Counted from the stretch's first letter, positions 1 to 7,160 are shown. The stretch is DNA of 13,243 nt from JAXGPP01 sp964436865 (GCA_964436865.1 CAYTFK010000193.1:1-13243), one strand, 5' to 3'. Numbers and translations are program-made. The notes: generated by a model not told the origin, from the letters alone.

Positions 1-2178
1 AATTACGCGGTGCTCAACCAGGCGCCGCTGGCCGACACGACGATCAAAGAGGCCGCGCTGGTCATGGGTCGCCGCCCCATGGCGACCGGCGCCGTCGGGG
101 CGCGGCTGAACTATGCCCGGGCTCTGACGGCCTTCCAGCAGGGCAACGCCGCCGCCGGCGACGAAGCACTCAACGCCGCCGTGGCCTTCATGCGCGGCGG
201 GTCGGTGTGGCTCAATCAGATCCGGCAACTCGACCTCCGCTTCACCGGCAACCAGATCACCAACCAGGGAGCGATCACCGCCCGGACAGCGATGGGACTG
301 TACGCGACGCTGCTCCGCGATCCGCAACCGGCCGATTGGCTGTTGCGCCCGCTCGACTCGCTGGCGGTGCTCATGACGCCGCACGGCATTTCCTACGAGC
401 ACTGGTTCCTGATCACGCTACTGCGCAACGACCAGGAAAGCGCGCTGGAAGTTGCTGAACGCGCGCGGCGGCATCGCTTCAGCAGTTCGCTGTCGATGGG
501 CGGGCGGCTCCAGACCCTGCGGTGGATCCTGGAGGCCCCCGACAGCCTGCTGGACCAGCCGTCGCTCCTTCAGCGGCAATCGCTGCTCACCGAGTACGCC
601 GCATTCGCCCGGCTCTCGCAGGAGGGGCGTGTGGTTCGCGAGGCGCTCCGCGCGCAGCCGCTGGTGCCGGCCGACACCCAGGCCGCCCAGCAGCAGAAGA
701 AGGGGCTCGATCGGCTCGGCCAGATCGCCGTCGAACAGGAGGCGATCCTGCGCCAGATCGCCATCCGCCGCGAGCCGGCGAGCATGGTCTTTCCGCCGTT
801 CCGCACCACCAAACAGATCCGCGAGAGCCTGCCCGAAGGGCACGCCGTATTGACCTTTTTCGAGGCCGGCGGCGACCTGTACGGCTTTCTCATCAATCGC
901 GAACAGCTCAGCAACTGGCGGGTTCGAAACGCTTCCGCTCTGATGCGGCGAATCACGTTGCTGCTGCGAGACATGGGCCATCATGACGCCAACCGCGTGC
1001 TGACGCTTGACGAGCTGGCCGATACCAAGTGGCAAGCTTCGGCGGTCGAATTGCTGGGGAGCGTCCTCCAGGGATCGCGAGCCGATTTCACGGCCGAGTT
1101 TCCCGAGTTGGTCATTGTGCCCGACGGCGCCCTCTGGTACGTGCCGTTCGAAGCCCTCCAGGTCAATGTCGGCGGCTCCCTGCGGCCGCTCATTTCCCGC
1201 TTCCGCATCCGCTACGCGCCAACCGTGTCGCTGGCCGTGCCGGATGGCCGGGCGGTCAATCCCGCCGCGCAAACCGTCGTCGTCACCGGCCGCCTCTCCC
1301 CGCGCGCCGACGACAGCGCGGTGCGGGCGGCTTTCGAAGAGCTTTCCCGTTCCGTGCCCCGTAGCGTGAGCCTGGCCAAGGGTCCGCTTGCCGGCCCGTC
1401 GTCGCTTTACCGTGTGCTCATCGATCGGTTGATCGTGCTCGACGACCTTTCGGTCGACAGTGCGAATCCCTACAACTGGGCCCCGATCCAGATCGAACGC
1501 GGCAAACCGGGTAATCTTCTCAGCGATTGGCTGTCGCTCCCCTGGCATGGTCCGGAGGTGATGATCCTGCCCGGCTTCCATACCGCAGCCGAGAACTCGC
1601 TCCGGCAGGTCAATAATTCGGCGCCGGGTTCGGAGGTGTTTCTGACGATCTGCGGCCTGATGGCAAGCGGAACCAAGACCATTCTGCTCAGCCGCTGGCG
1701 GACCGGCGGGCAGAGCAGCTTCGAGATCGTCCGCGAGTTTGCGCAGGAGTTGCCTCATACGTCTCCCGCCGACGCCTGGCAACGGGCGGTCCTCGTGACC
1801 GCCGATACCCGGCTGGACCTGGGAGCGGAGCCTCGCGTTCAGCCGGGCGGGCGCGATCCGCCGAAAGGGGTCCATCCGTTCTTCTGGGCGGGCTACATGC
1901 TCGTCGATTCGGGCGTTGGGCCAAAGCCTGTCGCAGGCCCCCCGGCCGCCGCCGGGATGAAGCTCCAAGAGGCTCCGCCGGAGGCCGACCGCGAAGATGT
2001 CCCGGCCGATGCTGAAGCCGGCGGGAAGGAGGCCCAGGAGGAGGAATCGATGGCGGAGGAAACGCCGGCCGAAGCCGTGTCCGAGGATGGCGAACCGGCG
2101 GCCAAGGACGGCTCCGTCGCCGAGCCTGCGGTACCGGAGGAGCGGGGGGTGAAGCCGCCGGCGGAGAGGGATTTCTGA
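1..2178 (+). CDS. CHAT-fold protein, 5' truncated by window, apparently non-catalytic
   Basis: The frame is open from the first base, so the true start lies upstream; residue numbers here count from the GTG at position 10. The N-terminal part is helical, with a TPR-like stretch 'ALEVAERARRHRF'. Around residues 275-310 comes a CHAT entry strand (LPEGHAVLTFFEAGGDLYGF), followed by the hallmark 'LVIVPDGALWYVPFEAL' (about 367-383) and the closing block 'GLMASGTKTILLSRW' (about 550-564). CHAT domains are caspase-like cysteine peptidase folds that need a His in a 'HxxTHG'-like strand and a Cys in 'LSACET'. Here the equivalent strands read 'DRLIVLDDLSVD' (about 472-483) and 'MILPGFHTAAENS' (518-530), so both residues seem absent. 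The last ~90 residues are Ala/Glu/Pro-rich and acidic, probably disordered. A scaffold or sensing role is inferred; the partner is unknown. Confidence 0.85.
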   Translation, partial: NYAVLNQAPLADTTIKEAALVMGRRPMATGAVGARLNYARALTAFQQGNAAAGDEALNAAVAFMRGGSVWLNQIRQLDLRFTGNQITNQGAITARTAMGLYATLLRDPQPADWLLRPLDSLAVLMTPHGISYEHWFLITLLRNDQESALEVAERARRHRFSSSLSMGGRLQTLRWILEAPDSLLDQPSLLQRQSLLTEYAAFARLSQEGRVVREALRAQPLVPADTQAAQQQKKGLDRLGQIAVEQEAILRQIAIRREPASMVFPPFRTTKQIRESLPEGHAVLTFFEAGGDLYGFLINREQLSNWRVRNASALMRRITLLLRDMGHHDANRVLTLDELADTKWQASAVELLGSVLQGSRADFTAEFPELVIVPDGALWYVPFEALQVNVGGSLRPLISRFRIRYAPTVSLAVPDGRAVNPAAQTVVVTGRLSPRADDSAVRAAFEELSRSVPRSVSLAKGPLAGPSSLYRVLIDRLIVLDDLSVDSANPYNWAPIQIERGKPGNLLSDWLSLPWHGPEVMILPGFHTAAENSLRQVNNSAPGSEVFLTICGLMASGTKTILLSRWRTGGQSSFEIVREFAQELPHTSPADAWQRAVLVTADTRLDLGAEPRVQPGGRDPPKGVHPFFWAGYMLVDSGVGPKPVAGPPAAAGMKLQEAPPEADREDVPADAEAGGKEAQEEESMAEETPAEAVSEDGEPAAKDGSVAEPAVPEERGVKPPAERDF

Positions 2179-2280
2179 GGGGCAAGACATCGCTCCACCC
2201 CCTCCATGAGAGCCGGCAGCCGCGGTATGCCTCGCCGCGCCGCGATGCAGGCTACGCTTGCCCATGGTGGCATGTCGGCA

Positions 2281-2308
2281 TTCAAAGCGGCATAATATCG
2301 GATACTAT
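2281..2308 (+). promoter_or_regulatory. weak candidate promoter for TPR1
   Basis: TTCAAA (2281-2286) and TACTAT (2303-2308) are 16 nt apart; each matches the sigma70 consensus at 4 of 6 positions. They sit in the only AT-rich patch upstream of the TPR gene. A second -10-like CATAAT (2291-2296) has no -35 partner. This is weak evidence. Confidence 0.22.
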
Positions 2309-2385
2309 TTGTGCCGGGATTGCCGGTCGTAGCGATTCCTGTCCCGCCGTGGCGTCAGGAAATCCCCCCGTTTTGGCCATGTCTT

Positions 2386-2389
2386 GGAG
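2386..2389 (+). promoter_or_regulatory. Shine-Dalgarno GGAG deciding the TPR1 start
   Basis: GGAG ends 7 nt before the ATG at 2397. It supports that start over the in-frame GTG at 2349 and ATG at 2379, as does the signal peptide that begins directly at 2397. Confidence 0.6.
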
Positions 2390-2396
2390 TCGTGCT

Positions 2397-4127
2397 ATGT
2401 CGCCGATCAATCGGCCGGCTGTGATGCTCTTCGTGTGGGCCCTGCTGCTCTCCGCCAGCGAAGTTTGGGCGCAGAACGAGGGCCAGCAGGACCTGGATCT
2501 GGCTACGGAGAAGAAACTGAACGCCACGACCCACAGCGAGTTGGGCGAGGTCATTGATCTTTGCGAATCGGCCCTCAAGAAGGGGCTCGATGAGGGGAAT
2601 ACGGCGTTCGCGCACCAACTGCTGTCGTCGACACGACTGCAACGCGGCGTGGGCGCGGCGCGCCGCGCGGTTGAAGCCTTCGCCGGCCGCGATTCCGATT
2701 GGATGGAGTTCCGCAAATTTGCCCTCGCCGACCTCGAGCGATCCGTCGAGTTGGAGCCGAAACAGCCCGAAGCCCTGATTCTCATCGCCCAGCTCAATCT
2801 GCTTCCAGGAGGAGAAACCGCGCGGGCCCGCAAGGCGCTCGATGAGGCGATCGCCGTCAGCGGCGACGATCCTGCTCAGAAGACGAAGGCGCTGATGCTC
2901 CGCGCCGGCATGGCCGAAAATATCGAGCAGCGGCTGGCCGACCTCACCGAGGCGGTCCGACTGGCTCCCGACGAAATCACAGCCTTGCGGACTCGCGGGC
3001 TGACGCTGGCCGACATGCGGAGATACGATGAGGCCCTGGCCGACTTCGACAAGGTGCTCGAACTCGACCCGGACCACCTCGCGACCCTCGCCGCGAAGAT
3101 CGAGGTTCTCACCCGTCAAGAGCGCTACGACGACGCGCTCACGCTGCTCGAGAAGCTCCGCGAGCTGATGCCGCAATCGGTCGATCCGTGGGTGTTGCAG
3201 GCCCGCGTTCACGGTTTTCAGAAGAACTTCGAGGCTGCGGCCGAAGACCTGAACAGCGCGCTGAAAATCGATTCCGACAATCTCGGCGTGCTGCTGTTGC
3301 GGGCCAGTGTCTTTCAGGAATTGAAGCAGACCGACAAGGCGCTGGCCGATGTGGAGCAGGTGCTCAAGATGGCTCCTGATTCGACCGCCGCGATGCGCCT
3401 CCGCAGCGCGATCCTGGCGGGGGCCGGGAAGTTCGAGGAGGCGATCAAGCAGTTCGAAGAATTGCAGAAGAAGGCCCCTGAAGACCTGGAAATCAACCTC
3501 CGCCTGGCATTGATCTATTCCGGCGAAAAGAAGCTCCAGAAGGCGGTCGAACTGTTCTCGAAAGTGCTGGCCTCCGAACCTGCCAACGCCATCGCGCTGC
3601 GGGGCCGCGCCGACACTCTGCTGATTCTGGGACGGCATTCCGAGGCGATCGCCGATTTCGAAAAGGCCCTCAAGCAGGAGCCCAATGATAGCGGCATACT
3701 CAACAATCTCGCCTGGGTGCTGGCGACCTCGCCCGACGACACCCTGCGCAACGGCAAGCGGGCCATCGAACTGGCGACCAAGGCCTGCGAGCTGACCGAG
3801 TACAAGGAAGCCCACATCCTCAGCACCCTCGCAGCGGCTTACGCCGAGACAGGCGACTTCGAAACGGCCATCAAATGGTCGGAGAAAGCAGTCGAGCTGG
3901 GCGAAGGCGCTCAGAAGGAAGCCCTGACGAAGGAGTTGGAGAGCTACCGCGCCGGCAAGCCGTGGCGCGAACTTCTCGCCGGGGAAGACCCCGACGCCGC
4001 GCCTGCATCCCCGCCGCCTGCCGGCCAGAAGGAATCGTCCCCGCCGGCCGAAGACCGGAAGGAATCGTCTCCGCCGGCTGAAGATCCGCAGTCATCGCCC
4101 CCGCCCGCCACCGAGCCTCAACCATAG
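2397..4127 (+). CDS. exported tetratricopeptide repeat protein (TPR1)
   Basis: The 576-residue protein starts with a Sec signal peptide: basic start, hydrophobic core AVMLFVWALLLSA, probable cleavage after VWA (residue 25). From about residue 105 to 520 there are consecutive TPR helices, recognised by repeated 'A..D...VLELDPD' and 'A.A...LG...EA' signatures, e.g. 'YDEALADFDKVLELDPDH' and 'HSEAIADFEKALKQEPND'. The final block 'NNLAWVLATSPDDTLRNGKR' (about 436-455) is a form I associate with planctomycete TPR proteins. The tail (about 530-576) is Pro/Ser/Glu-rich with three decapeptide repeats. TPRs bind protein partners, so a periplasmic or surface scaffold role is inferred; no enzymatic domain is visible. 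The start was chosen for the RBS and signal peptide; a GTG at 2349 would add 16 residues ahead of the signal. lysA begins 14 nt downstream. Confidence 0.88.
   Translation: MSPINRPAVMLFVWALLLSASEVWAQNEGQQDLDLATEKKLNATTHSELGEVIDLCESALKKGLDEGNTAFAHQLLSSTRLQRGVGAARRAVEAFAGRDSDWMEFRKFALADLERSVELEPKQPEALILIAQLNLLPGGETARARKALDEAIAVSGDDPAQKTKALMLRAGMAENIEQRLADLTEAVRLAPDEITALRTRGLTLADMRRYDEALADFDKVLELDPDHLATLAAKIEVLTRQERYDDALTLLEKLRELMPQSVDPWVLQARVHGFQKNFEAAAEDLNSALKIDSDNLGVLLLRASVFQELKQTDKALADVEQVLKMAPDSTAAMRLRSAILAGAGKFEEAIKQFEELQKKAPEDLEINLRLALIYSGEKKLQKAVELFSKVLASEPANAIALRGRADTLLILGRHSEAIADFEKALKQEPNDSGILNNLAWVLATSPDDTLRNGKRAIELATKACELTEYKEAHILSTLAAAYAETGDFETAIKWSEKAVELGEGAQKEALTKELESYRAGKPWRELLAGEDPDAAPASPPPAGQKESSPPAEDRKESSPPAEDPQSSPPPATEPQP
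4029..4118 (+). repeat. 30-nt tandem repeat, 3 units, in TPR1 tail
   Basis: Units at 4029-4058, 4059-4088 and 4089-4118 encode KESSPPAEDR, KESSPPAEDP and the diverged QSSPPPATEP. The first two differ at only a few, mostly silent, positions, which suggests recent duplication or slippage. Proline spacing and acidic residues fit an extended, disordered linker. Confidence 0.85.
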
Positions 4128-4141
4128 CACTCGTCCGCTCC

Positions 4142-5419
4142 ATGCCTGAAACGCCCATTTTCGTGAACGCGCGAACCACGATTGCCGGGCTGCCGGTGGC
4201 CGAACTGGCCCGGCAGTTCGGCACGCCGACTTTCGTCTATGACGGGCGCAAGATCGTCGAGCGGATTTCGGATCTGCGCGGCTTCGATCACGTGCGCTAC
4301 GCGCAGAAAGCCTGTTCCAACCTTGCCATCCTCGATCTGATGCGGCGGCATGGGGTGCTTGTCGATTGCGTGAGCGCCGGTGAAGTGCAGCGCGCGTTGG
4401 CGGCCGGCTATCACCCGGAAGGCAATCCGCCGCCGATCGTCTACACGGCCGACATTTTCGACCGCGCGTCGCTCGACCTGGTCGTCGAGCGCAATATCCA
4501 TGTCAATTGCGGCTCGCCCGACATGATCGACCAGTACGGCTGCCGAGCGCCGGGGCGAGAGATCACGCTGCGGATCAATCCCGGTTTTGGCCACGGGCAC
4601 AGCCAGAAGACCAACACCGGCGGCGATCACTCGAAGCATGGCATCTGGCATGAGCAGCTCAACGAATGCCTGGTGAATGCCGACAACTACGGCCTGAGCG
4701 TCACCGGGCTCCACATGCATATCGGCTCGGGCACCGACCTGGAACATCTGGCCGAGGTTTGCTCGGCGATGGAAAAAGCGGCGCTGGTCCTCGGCCGGAA
4801 CCTGAAGATGATCAGTTGCGGCGGCGGCCTGCCGGTTCCCTATCGGGCCGACCAGTCGTACGTCGACCTGGAAGCCTACTACGGCCTGTGGGACGCTACG
4901 CGAAAGCGGCTGGAAGACCGTTTCGGTCATCGCGTTCGCATCGAAATCGAGCCGGGCCGATATCTTGTGGCCGAGAGCGGCTATCTGATCAGCGAGATCC
5001 GGGCGGTGAAGCAGCAGGGGCAGAACACGTTTTATCTGGTCGATGCCGGATTCAACAACCTCGCTCGGCCGATTCTCTACGGAGCGCATCATCCGATTTC
5101 GGTCGCCGCGAGCGAGGCCGGCGGCCCGCGGCCGGAGATCGAGGCGATTGTCGGCGGGCCGCTCTGCGAATCGGGGGATATCTTCACCCAGGAGGAAGGG
5201 GGCTTCGTCGCTCGGCGGCGGCTGCCGCTGGCCGCCGTGGGCGACCTGCTGGTCATTGAGTGCGCCGGGGCGTACGGCTTCGTGATGGGCTCCAACTACA
5301 ACTCGAAGCCGCTGGCCGCCGAGGTGCTGGTGGTCGACGGCGCGGCCCATCTCGTCCGCCGCCGCCAGACATTTGACGAGTTGGTCGCCGCCGAGTCGAT
5401 CCCCGAAAGCACTCGCTGA
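4142..5419 (+). CDS. lysA: diaminopimelate decarboxylase
   Basis: LysA removes CO2 from meso-diaminopimelate to give L-lysine, the last step of lysine synthesis, in the cytoplasm with PLP as cofactor. The 425 residues match the usual length. It is a fold-type III (alanine racemase-like barrel plus C-terminal beta domain) enzyme. Lys56 in 'YAQKACSN' is the expected Schiff-base lysine. 'HSKHGI' (163-168), 'GLHMHIGSG' (189-197), the phosphate-binding 'GGGLP' (227-231) and 'EPGR' (270-273) follow. 'CESGD' (342-346) supplies the active-site cysteine contributed by the partner subunit, and 'GAYG' (376-379) the C-terminal tyrosine. CESGD and the overall match favour LysA over ornithine/arginine or carboxynorspermidine decarboxylases. 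The start is the first ATG, with no Shine-Dalgarno, 14 nt after TPR1. No other lysine or dap gene is nearby. Confidence 0.95.
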   Translation: MPETPIFVNARTTIAGLPVAELARQFGTPTFVYDGRKIVERISDLRGFDHVRYAQKACSNLAILDLMRRHGVLVDCVSAGEVQRALAAGYHPEGNPPPIVYTADIFDRASLDLVVERNIHVNCGSPDMIDQYGCRAPGREITLRINPGFGHGHSQKTNTGGDHSKHGIWHEQLNECLVNADNYGLSVTGLHMHIGSGTDLEHLAEVCSAMEKAALVLGRNLKMISCGGGLPVPYRADQSYVDLEAYYGLWDATRKRLEDRFGHRVRIEIEPGRYLVAESGYLISEIRAVKQQGQNTFYLVDAGFNNLARPILYGAHHPISVAASEAGGPRPEIEAIVGGPLCESGDIFTQEEGGFVARRRLPLAAVGDLLVIECAGAYGFVMGSNYNSKPLAAEVLVVDGAAHLVRRRQTFDELVAAESIPESTR

Positions 5420-5442
5420 GTCACGGAGAGACGCCACCCTCT

Positions 5443-6267
5443 ATGGACACCGAAATCGTTGCTCTTTTCAAACAGCAGCCGGTGGTCCTGCAGGCCCTGC
5501 TGGCTACGCTCTTCACTTGGTTTGTCACCGCGGCCGGGGCATCGCTGGTGTTCTTCACCAGGCGGCTTGATCAGAAGCTGATGGACGGGATGCTCGGATT
5601 GGCGGCCGGAGTGATGATCGCCGCCAGCTACTGGTCGCTCTTGGCGCCGGCCATCGAGATGTCGGGGGGCGATTGGAAACCGGCCACAATCGGATTTCTG
5701 CTGGGGGGCGGGTTTCTGTATGCCATCGACAAGGTCCTGCCCCACCTGCACATTGGTTTTCAACCCTCGGAAGCCGAAGGAATCCACACCTCGTGGCGCC
5801 GCAGCGTGTTGTTGATGCTGGCGATTACGCTGCACAACATCCCCGAAGGGCTCGCCGTCGGCGTGGCCTTCGGCAGTGTCGCGCATCTCAGCGACCCCGC
5901 GCAGATCGACGCCGCGCTGGGGGCCGGCATCGCCCTGGCGATCGGCATCGGCCTGCAGAACTTTCCCGAGGGGCTGGCGGTGGCCATGCCGTTGCGGCGC
6001 GAGGGAATGGGCCGATTCAAGTCGTTTATGTACGGCCAGTCATCGGGCGTCGTCGAACCCTTGGCTGGCATGCTCGGCGCGTGGCTGGTGCTGGTTGCCG
6101 AACCGCTCTTGCCCTACAGCCTGGCATTCGCCGCGGGGGCCATGATCTTCGTCGTCGTCGAAGAACTGATTCCCGAAGCCCAGCACCACGGCTACACCGA
6201 CTTCGCTACCGGCGGAGCGCTGCTGGGCTTCGCGATTATGATGACGCTCGACGTCGCCTTGGGCTGA
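5443..6267 (+). CDS. ZIP-family metal transporter, GufA subfamily
   Basis: This 274-residue inner-membrane protein imports or equilibrates divalent metals, probably Zn2+ and possibly Fe2+ or Mn2+. About eight hydrophobic segments can be seen (near 17-38, 48-70, 80-97, 121-146, 158-183, 197-218, 223-243, 256-273). The metal-site motifs are 'HNIPEG' (131-136) in TM4 and 'QNFPEG' (172-177) in TM5, with Glu205 in 'GVVEPLAG' (TM6) as further ligand. The H/Q pair of PEG motifs, the 'ATLFTWFVTAAGASLVFF' first helix and 'LPHLHIGF' (99-106) resemble the GufA/BbZIP subgroup more than E. coli ZupT. There is no long His-rich loop. The ATG lies 23 nt after lysA; GGAG at 5425-5428 is 14 nt upstream, longer than ideal. 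Metal specificity cannot be read from the sequence. Confidence 0.93.
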   Translation: MDTEIVALFKQQPVVLQALLATLFTWFVTAAGASLVFFTRRLDQKLMDGMLGLAAGVMIAASYWSLLAPAIEMSGGDWKPATIGFLLGGGFLYAIDKVLPHLHIGFQPSEAEGIHTSWRRSVLLMLAITLHNIPEGLAVGVAFGSVAHLSDPAQIDAALGAGIALAIGIGLQNFPEGLAVAMPLRREGMGRFKSFMYGQSSGVVEPLAGMLGAWLVLVAEPLLPYSLAFAAGAMIFVVVEELIPEAQHHGYTDFATGGALLGFAIMMTLDVALG

Positions 6268-6268
6268 G

Positions 6269-6298
6269 AGCCTGGGCTGGCGGCGGGCTGCTCAGGCT
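6269..6298. terminator. GC-rich hairpin between convergent genes
   Basis: AGCCTGGGC (6269-6277) pairs with GCTCAGGCT (6290-6298), giving a 9-bp stem with one G-U pair, then a T-T mismatch, a further G-C pair and an 8-nt loop. It begins just after the ZIP stop (6265-6267) and contains the stop of the opposite-strand gene (6292-6294), so it could act on both transcripts. There is no U-tract on either side, so intrinsic termination is uncertain; it may instead protect 3' ends. Confidence 0.4.
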
Positions 6299-6540
6299 GA
6301 CGGTCGCCGGTAGTGCTGGTAGGCGAGAATGACCTCGTAGAGGTCCATCGAAATGGTGATTTCGTCATTTCGGAAATCGCCGAGCCATGTCCGGTTCGAT
6401 TGCACGGCGTCGGCCAGCAGCGGCAGGATCTCCAGGAGCGGGACCGTCACGGTCTCGCGGCCCGGTTTGCTCTCCGGCGCCCCAAGGCGAGCCGTCTCTT
6501 CCTGCGGTCCGTAATAGATGCGAAGCGTTGTTTGCTGCAT
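6292..6540 (-). CDS. 82-residue hypothetical protein
   Basis: I do not recognise this protein. Read from the ATG whose complement is 6538-6540, it has 82 residues, is soluble and has no signal peptide or membrane segment. It begins with a likely beta strand 'TTLRIYYGPQ', has a charged middle 'ESKPGRETVTV', then helical 'PLLEILPLLADAVQS' and ends 'YEVILAYQHYRRPSA'. The frame can be extended upstream to a start at 6708, but the added 56 residues are Arg/Pro-rich and look like non-coding translation, so I prefer 6540. No strong Shine-Dalgarno is present. It is convergent with the ZIP gene with a 24-nt gap. The compact alpha/beta pattern and good codon use argue for a real gene; no function can be given. 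Confidence 0.65.
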   Translation of the reverse strand: MQQTTLRIYYGPQEETARLGAPESKPGRETVTVPLLEILPLLADAVQSNRTWLGDFRNDEITISMDLYEVILAYQHYRRPSA

Positions 6541-7001
6541 AGCGCGTCGTTCCGTCGAGGACCATGGCTTCCTTGGTTGACTGGGGAGCGGTTCTATCGC
6601 CCTCCGCCGAGGAATCCGCCTCGTTTCGGCGGCCTCATCCCAATCTACCTGGGACTCAATCCAACTAACGTGCCGTATGCCGACATCTACCCCCTCTGGC
6701 GACGGCACGGGCCGCCGCTCTCAGTGCCCTGTCTGTCCACGCAATTCGGGCTTCCCGTACTATCGGCAGAAAGCTCCTTGGCGGTTGAATGCTTTTCAGC
6801 GGAACTGCGGCGCGTGCCTGAAGGTCCCTGAAGTCCGGTTGTAGCTGAGATTCCGCATCCTCCACGTAGACTGCCAACTGGCGGATCATGGCACTCGATG
6901 TGGCAGATTGTCTGTCTCGCCCATATTAACGGATTCGGGATCGGGCTCTTCGGCCGGGTACCTTGGCAGTGGCGCCGGTTTTGAGGACAATCAGCCCATC
7001 A
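6541..7001. other. long intergenic region between divergent units
   Basis: About 460 nt separate the minus-strand 82-residue gene from the tex promoter. Codon bias here is weaker than in neighbouring genes. Apart from the possible small CxxC protein at 6677-6844, I see no supported gene. Minus-strand frames at 6665-6889 and the plus-strand frame through 6313-6831 have no family resemblance. The rest could be decayed coding sequence or regulatory DNA. Confidence 0.5.
6677..6844 (+). CDS. possible 55-residue zinc-ribbon-like small protein
   Basis: An ATG frame of 55 codons ends at TAG 6842-6844. The product has two Cys pairs, 'CPVC' (residues 17-20) and 'CGAC' (44-47), separated by 23 residues containing aromatic and basic residues 'GFPYYRQKAPWRLNAFQRN'. 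CxxC-x(20-30)-CxxC is the usual spacing of a four-cysteine zinc ribbon. The in-frame stop at 6578-6580 bounds the frame upstream, and ATG 6677 is the only standard start. There is no Shine-Dalgarno, and third-codon-position GC is lower than in neighbours, which weakens the case. It could be a real microprotein, a remnant of a longer gene, or chance. It lies upstream of the tex promoter, on the same strand. Confidence 0.4.
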   Translation: MPTSTPSGDGTGRRSQCPVCPRNSGFPYYRQKAPWRLNAFQRNCGACLKVPEVRL

Positions 7002-7030
7002 TTGACACCCGGTAGACCGCGCGCTAGAGT
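7002..7030 (+). promoter_or_regulatory. sigma70-type promoter of tex
   Basis: A perfect -35 TTGACA (7002-7007) and a -10 TAGAGT (7025-7030, 4 of 6 matches to TATAAT, including the key first T, the A at position 2 and the final T) are separated by exactly 17 nt. Transcription would start near 7037, giving a leader of about 157 nt before the tex ATG. This is the best promoter in the window. Confidence 0.7.
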
Positions 7031-7063
7031 GCGACATTGGCCAAACTCCAAAGGATTTGCGCG

Positions 7064-7111
7064 ATGGCTGGTCGCGGGCCGGCCCAGATAGTCCCGGCGG
7101 CGTCGGGGTAG
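7064..7111 (+). CDS. possible 15-codon leader peptide ahead of tex
   Basis: An ATG at 7064 is preceded by AAAGGA (7050-7055) at good spacing and runs 15 codons (MAGRGPAQIVPAASG) to a TAG at 7109-7111. It is the only site in the tex leader with a credible ribosome-binding site, whereas tex itself has none. Composition shows no run of one amino acid that would suggest classical attenuation. It may be a translated uORF or chance. Confidence 0.25.
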   Translation: MAGRGPAQIVPAASG

Positions 7112-7160
7112 GCTCGGTCAAGAGTTGCCGAGTCTCGCCGGCGCGCAGCAGCACCGAGGG

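Larger units (their letters stand above)
2179..2396. other. intergenic region upstream of TPR1
   Basis: This 218-nt gap lacks a convincing gene. The first half is GC-rich and contains a 29-codon ATG frame (2206-2295) with no Shine-Dalgarno sequence. An imperfect palindrome TGCCCATGGTGGCA lies at 2259-2272. The stretch 2281-2310 is markedly AT-richer than its surroundings and is the likeliest promoter region for the TPR gene. I see no U-tract terminator for the CHAT gene. Confidence 0.5.

Noticed and set aside
418..2265. 615-codon open frame antisense to the CHAT gene
   Set aside because: It is Arg/His/Gly-rich with no domain signature, while the plus strand shows CHAT motifs. Long antisense frames are expected in high-GC DNA.
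2206..2295. 29-codon ATG frame upstream of TPR1
   Set aside because: No ribosome-binding site, Met/Ala/Arg-rich composition and no recognisable motif; kept only as part of the intergenic description.
2355..3815. 486-codon open frame antisense to TPR1
   Set aside because: The plus strand has clear TPR periodicity and a signal peptide; the antisense product is a mirror of it.
4118..5437. 439-codon open frame antisense to lysA
   Set aside because: The plus strand is an unambiguous LysA with all active-site motifs.
6571..6600. TTGACT on the plus strand (6577-6582) as a -35 element
   Set aside because: No -10-like hexamer lies 16-18 nt downstream, and no gene with a matching start follows.
6665..6889. 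74-codon minus-strand frame beginning MIRQLAVYVEDAES
   Set aside because: The first third looks protein-like, but the rest is Arg/Ala-rich noise and it overlaps the CxxC frame on the other strand; not enough support.
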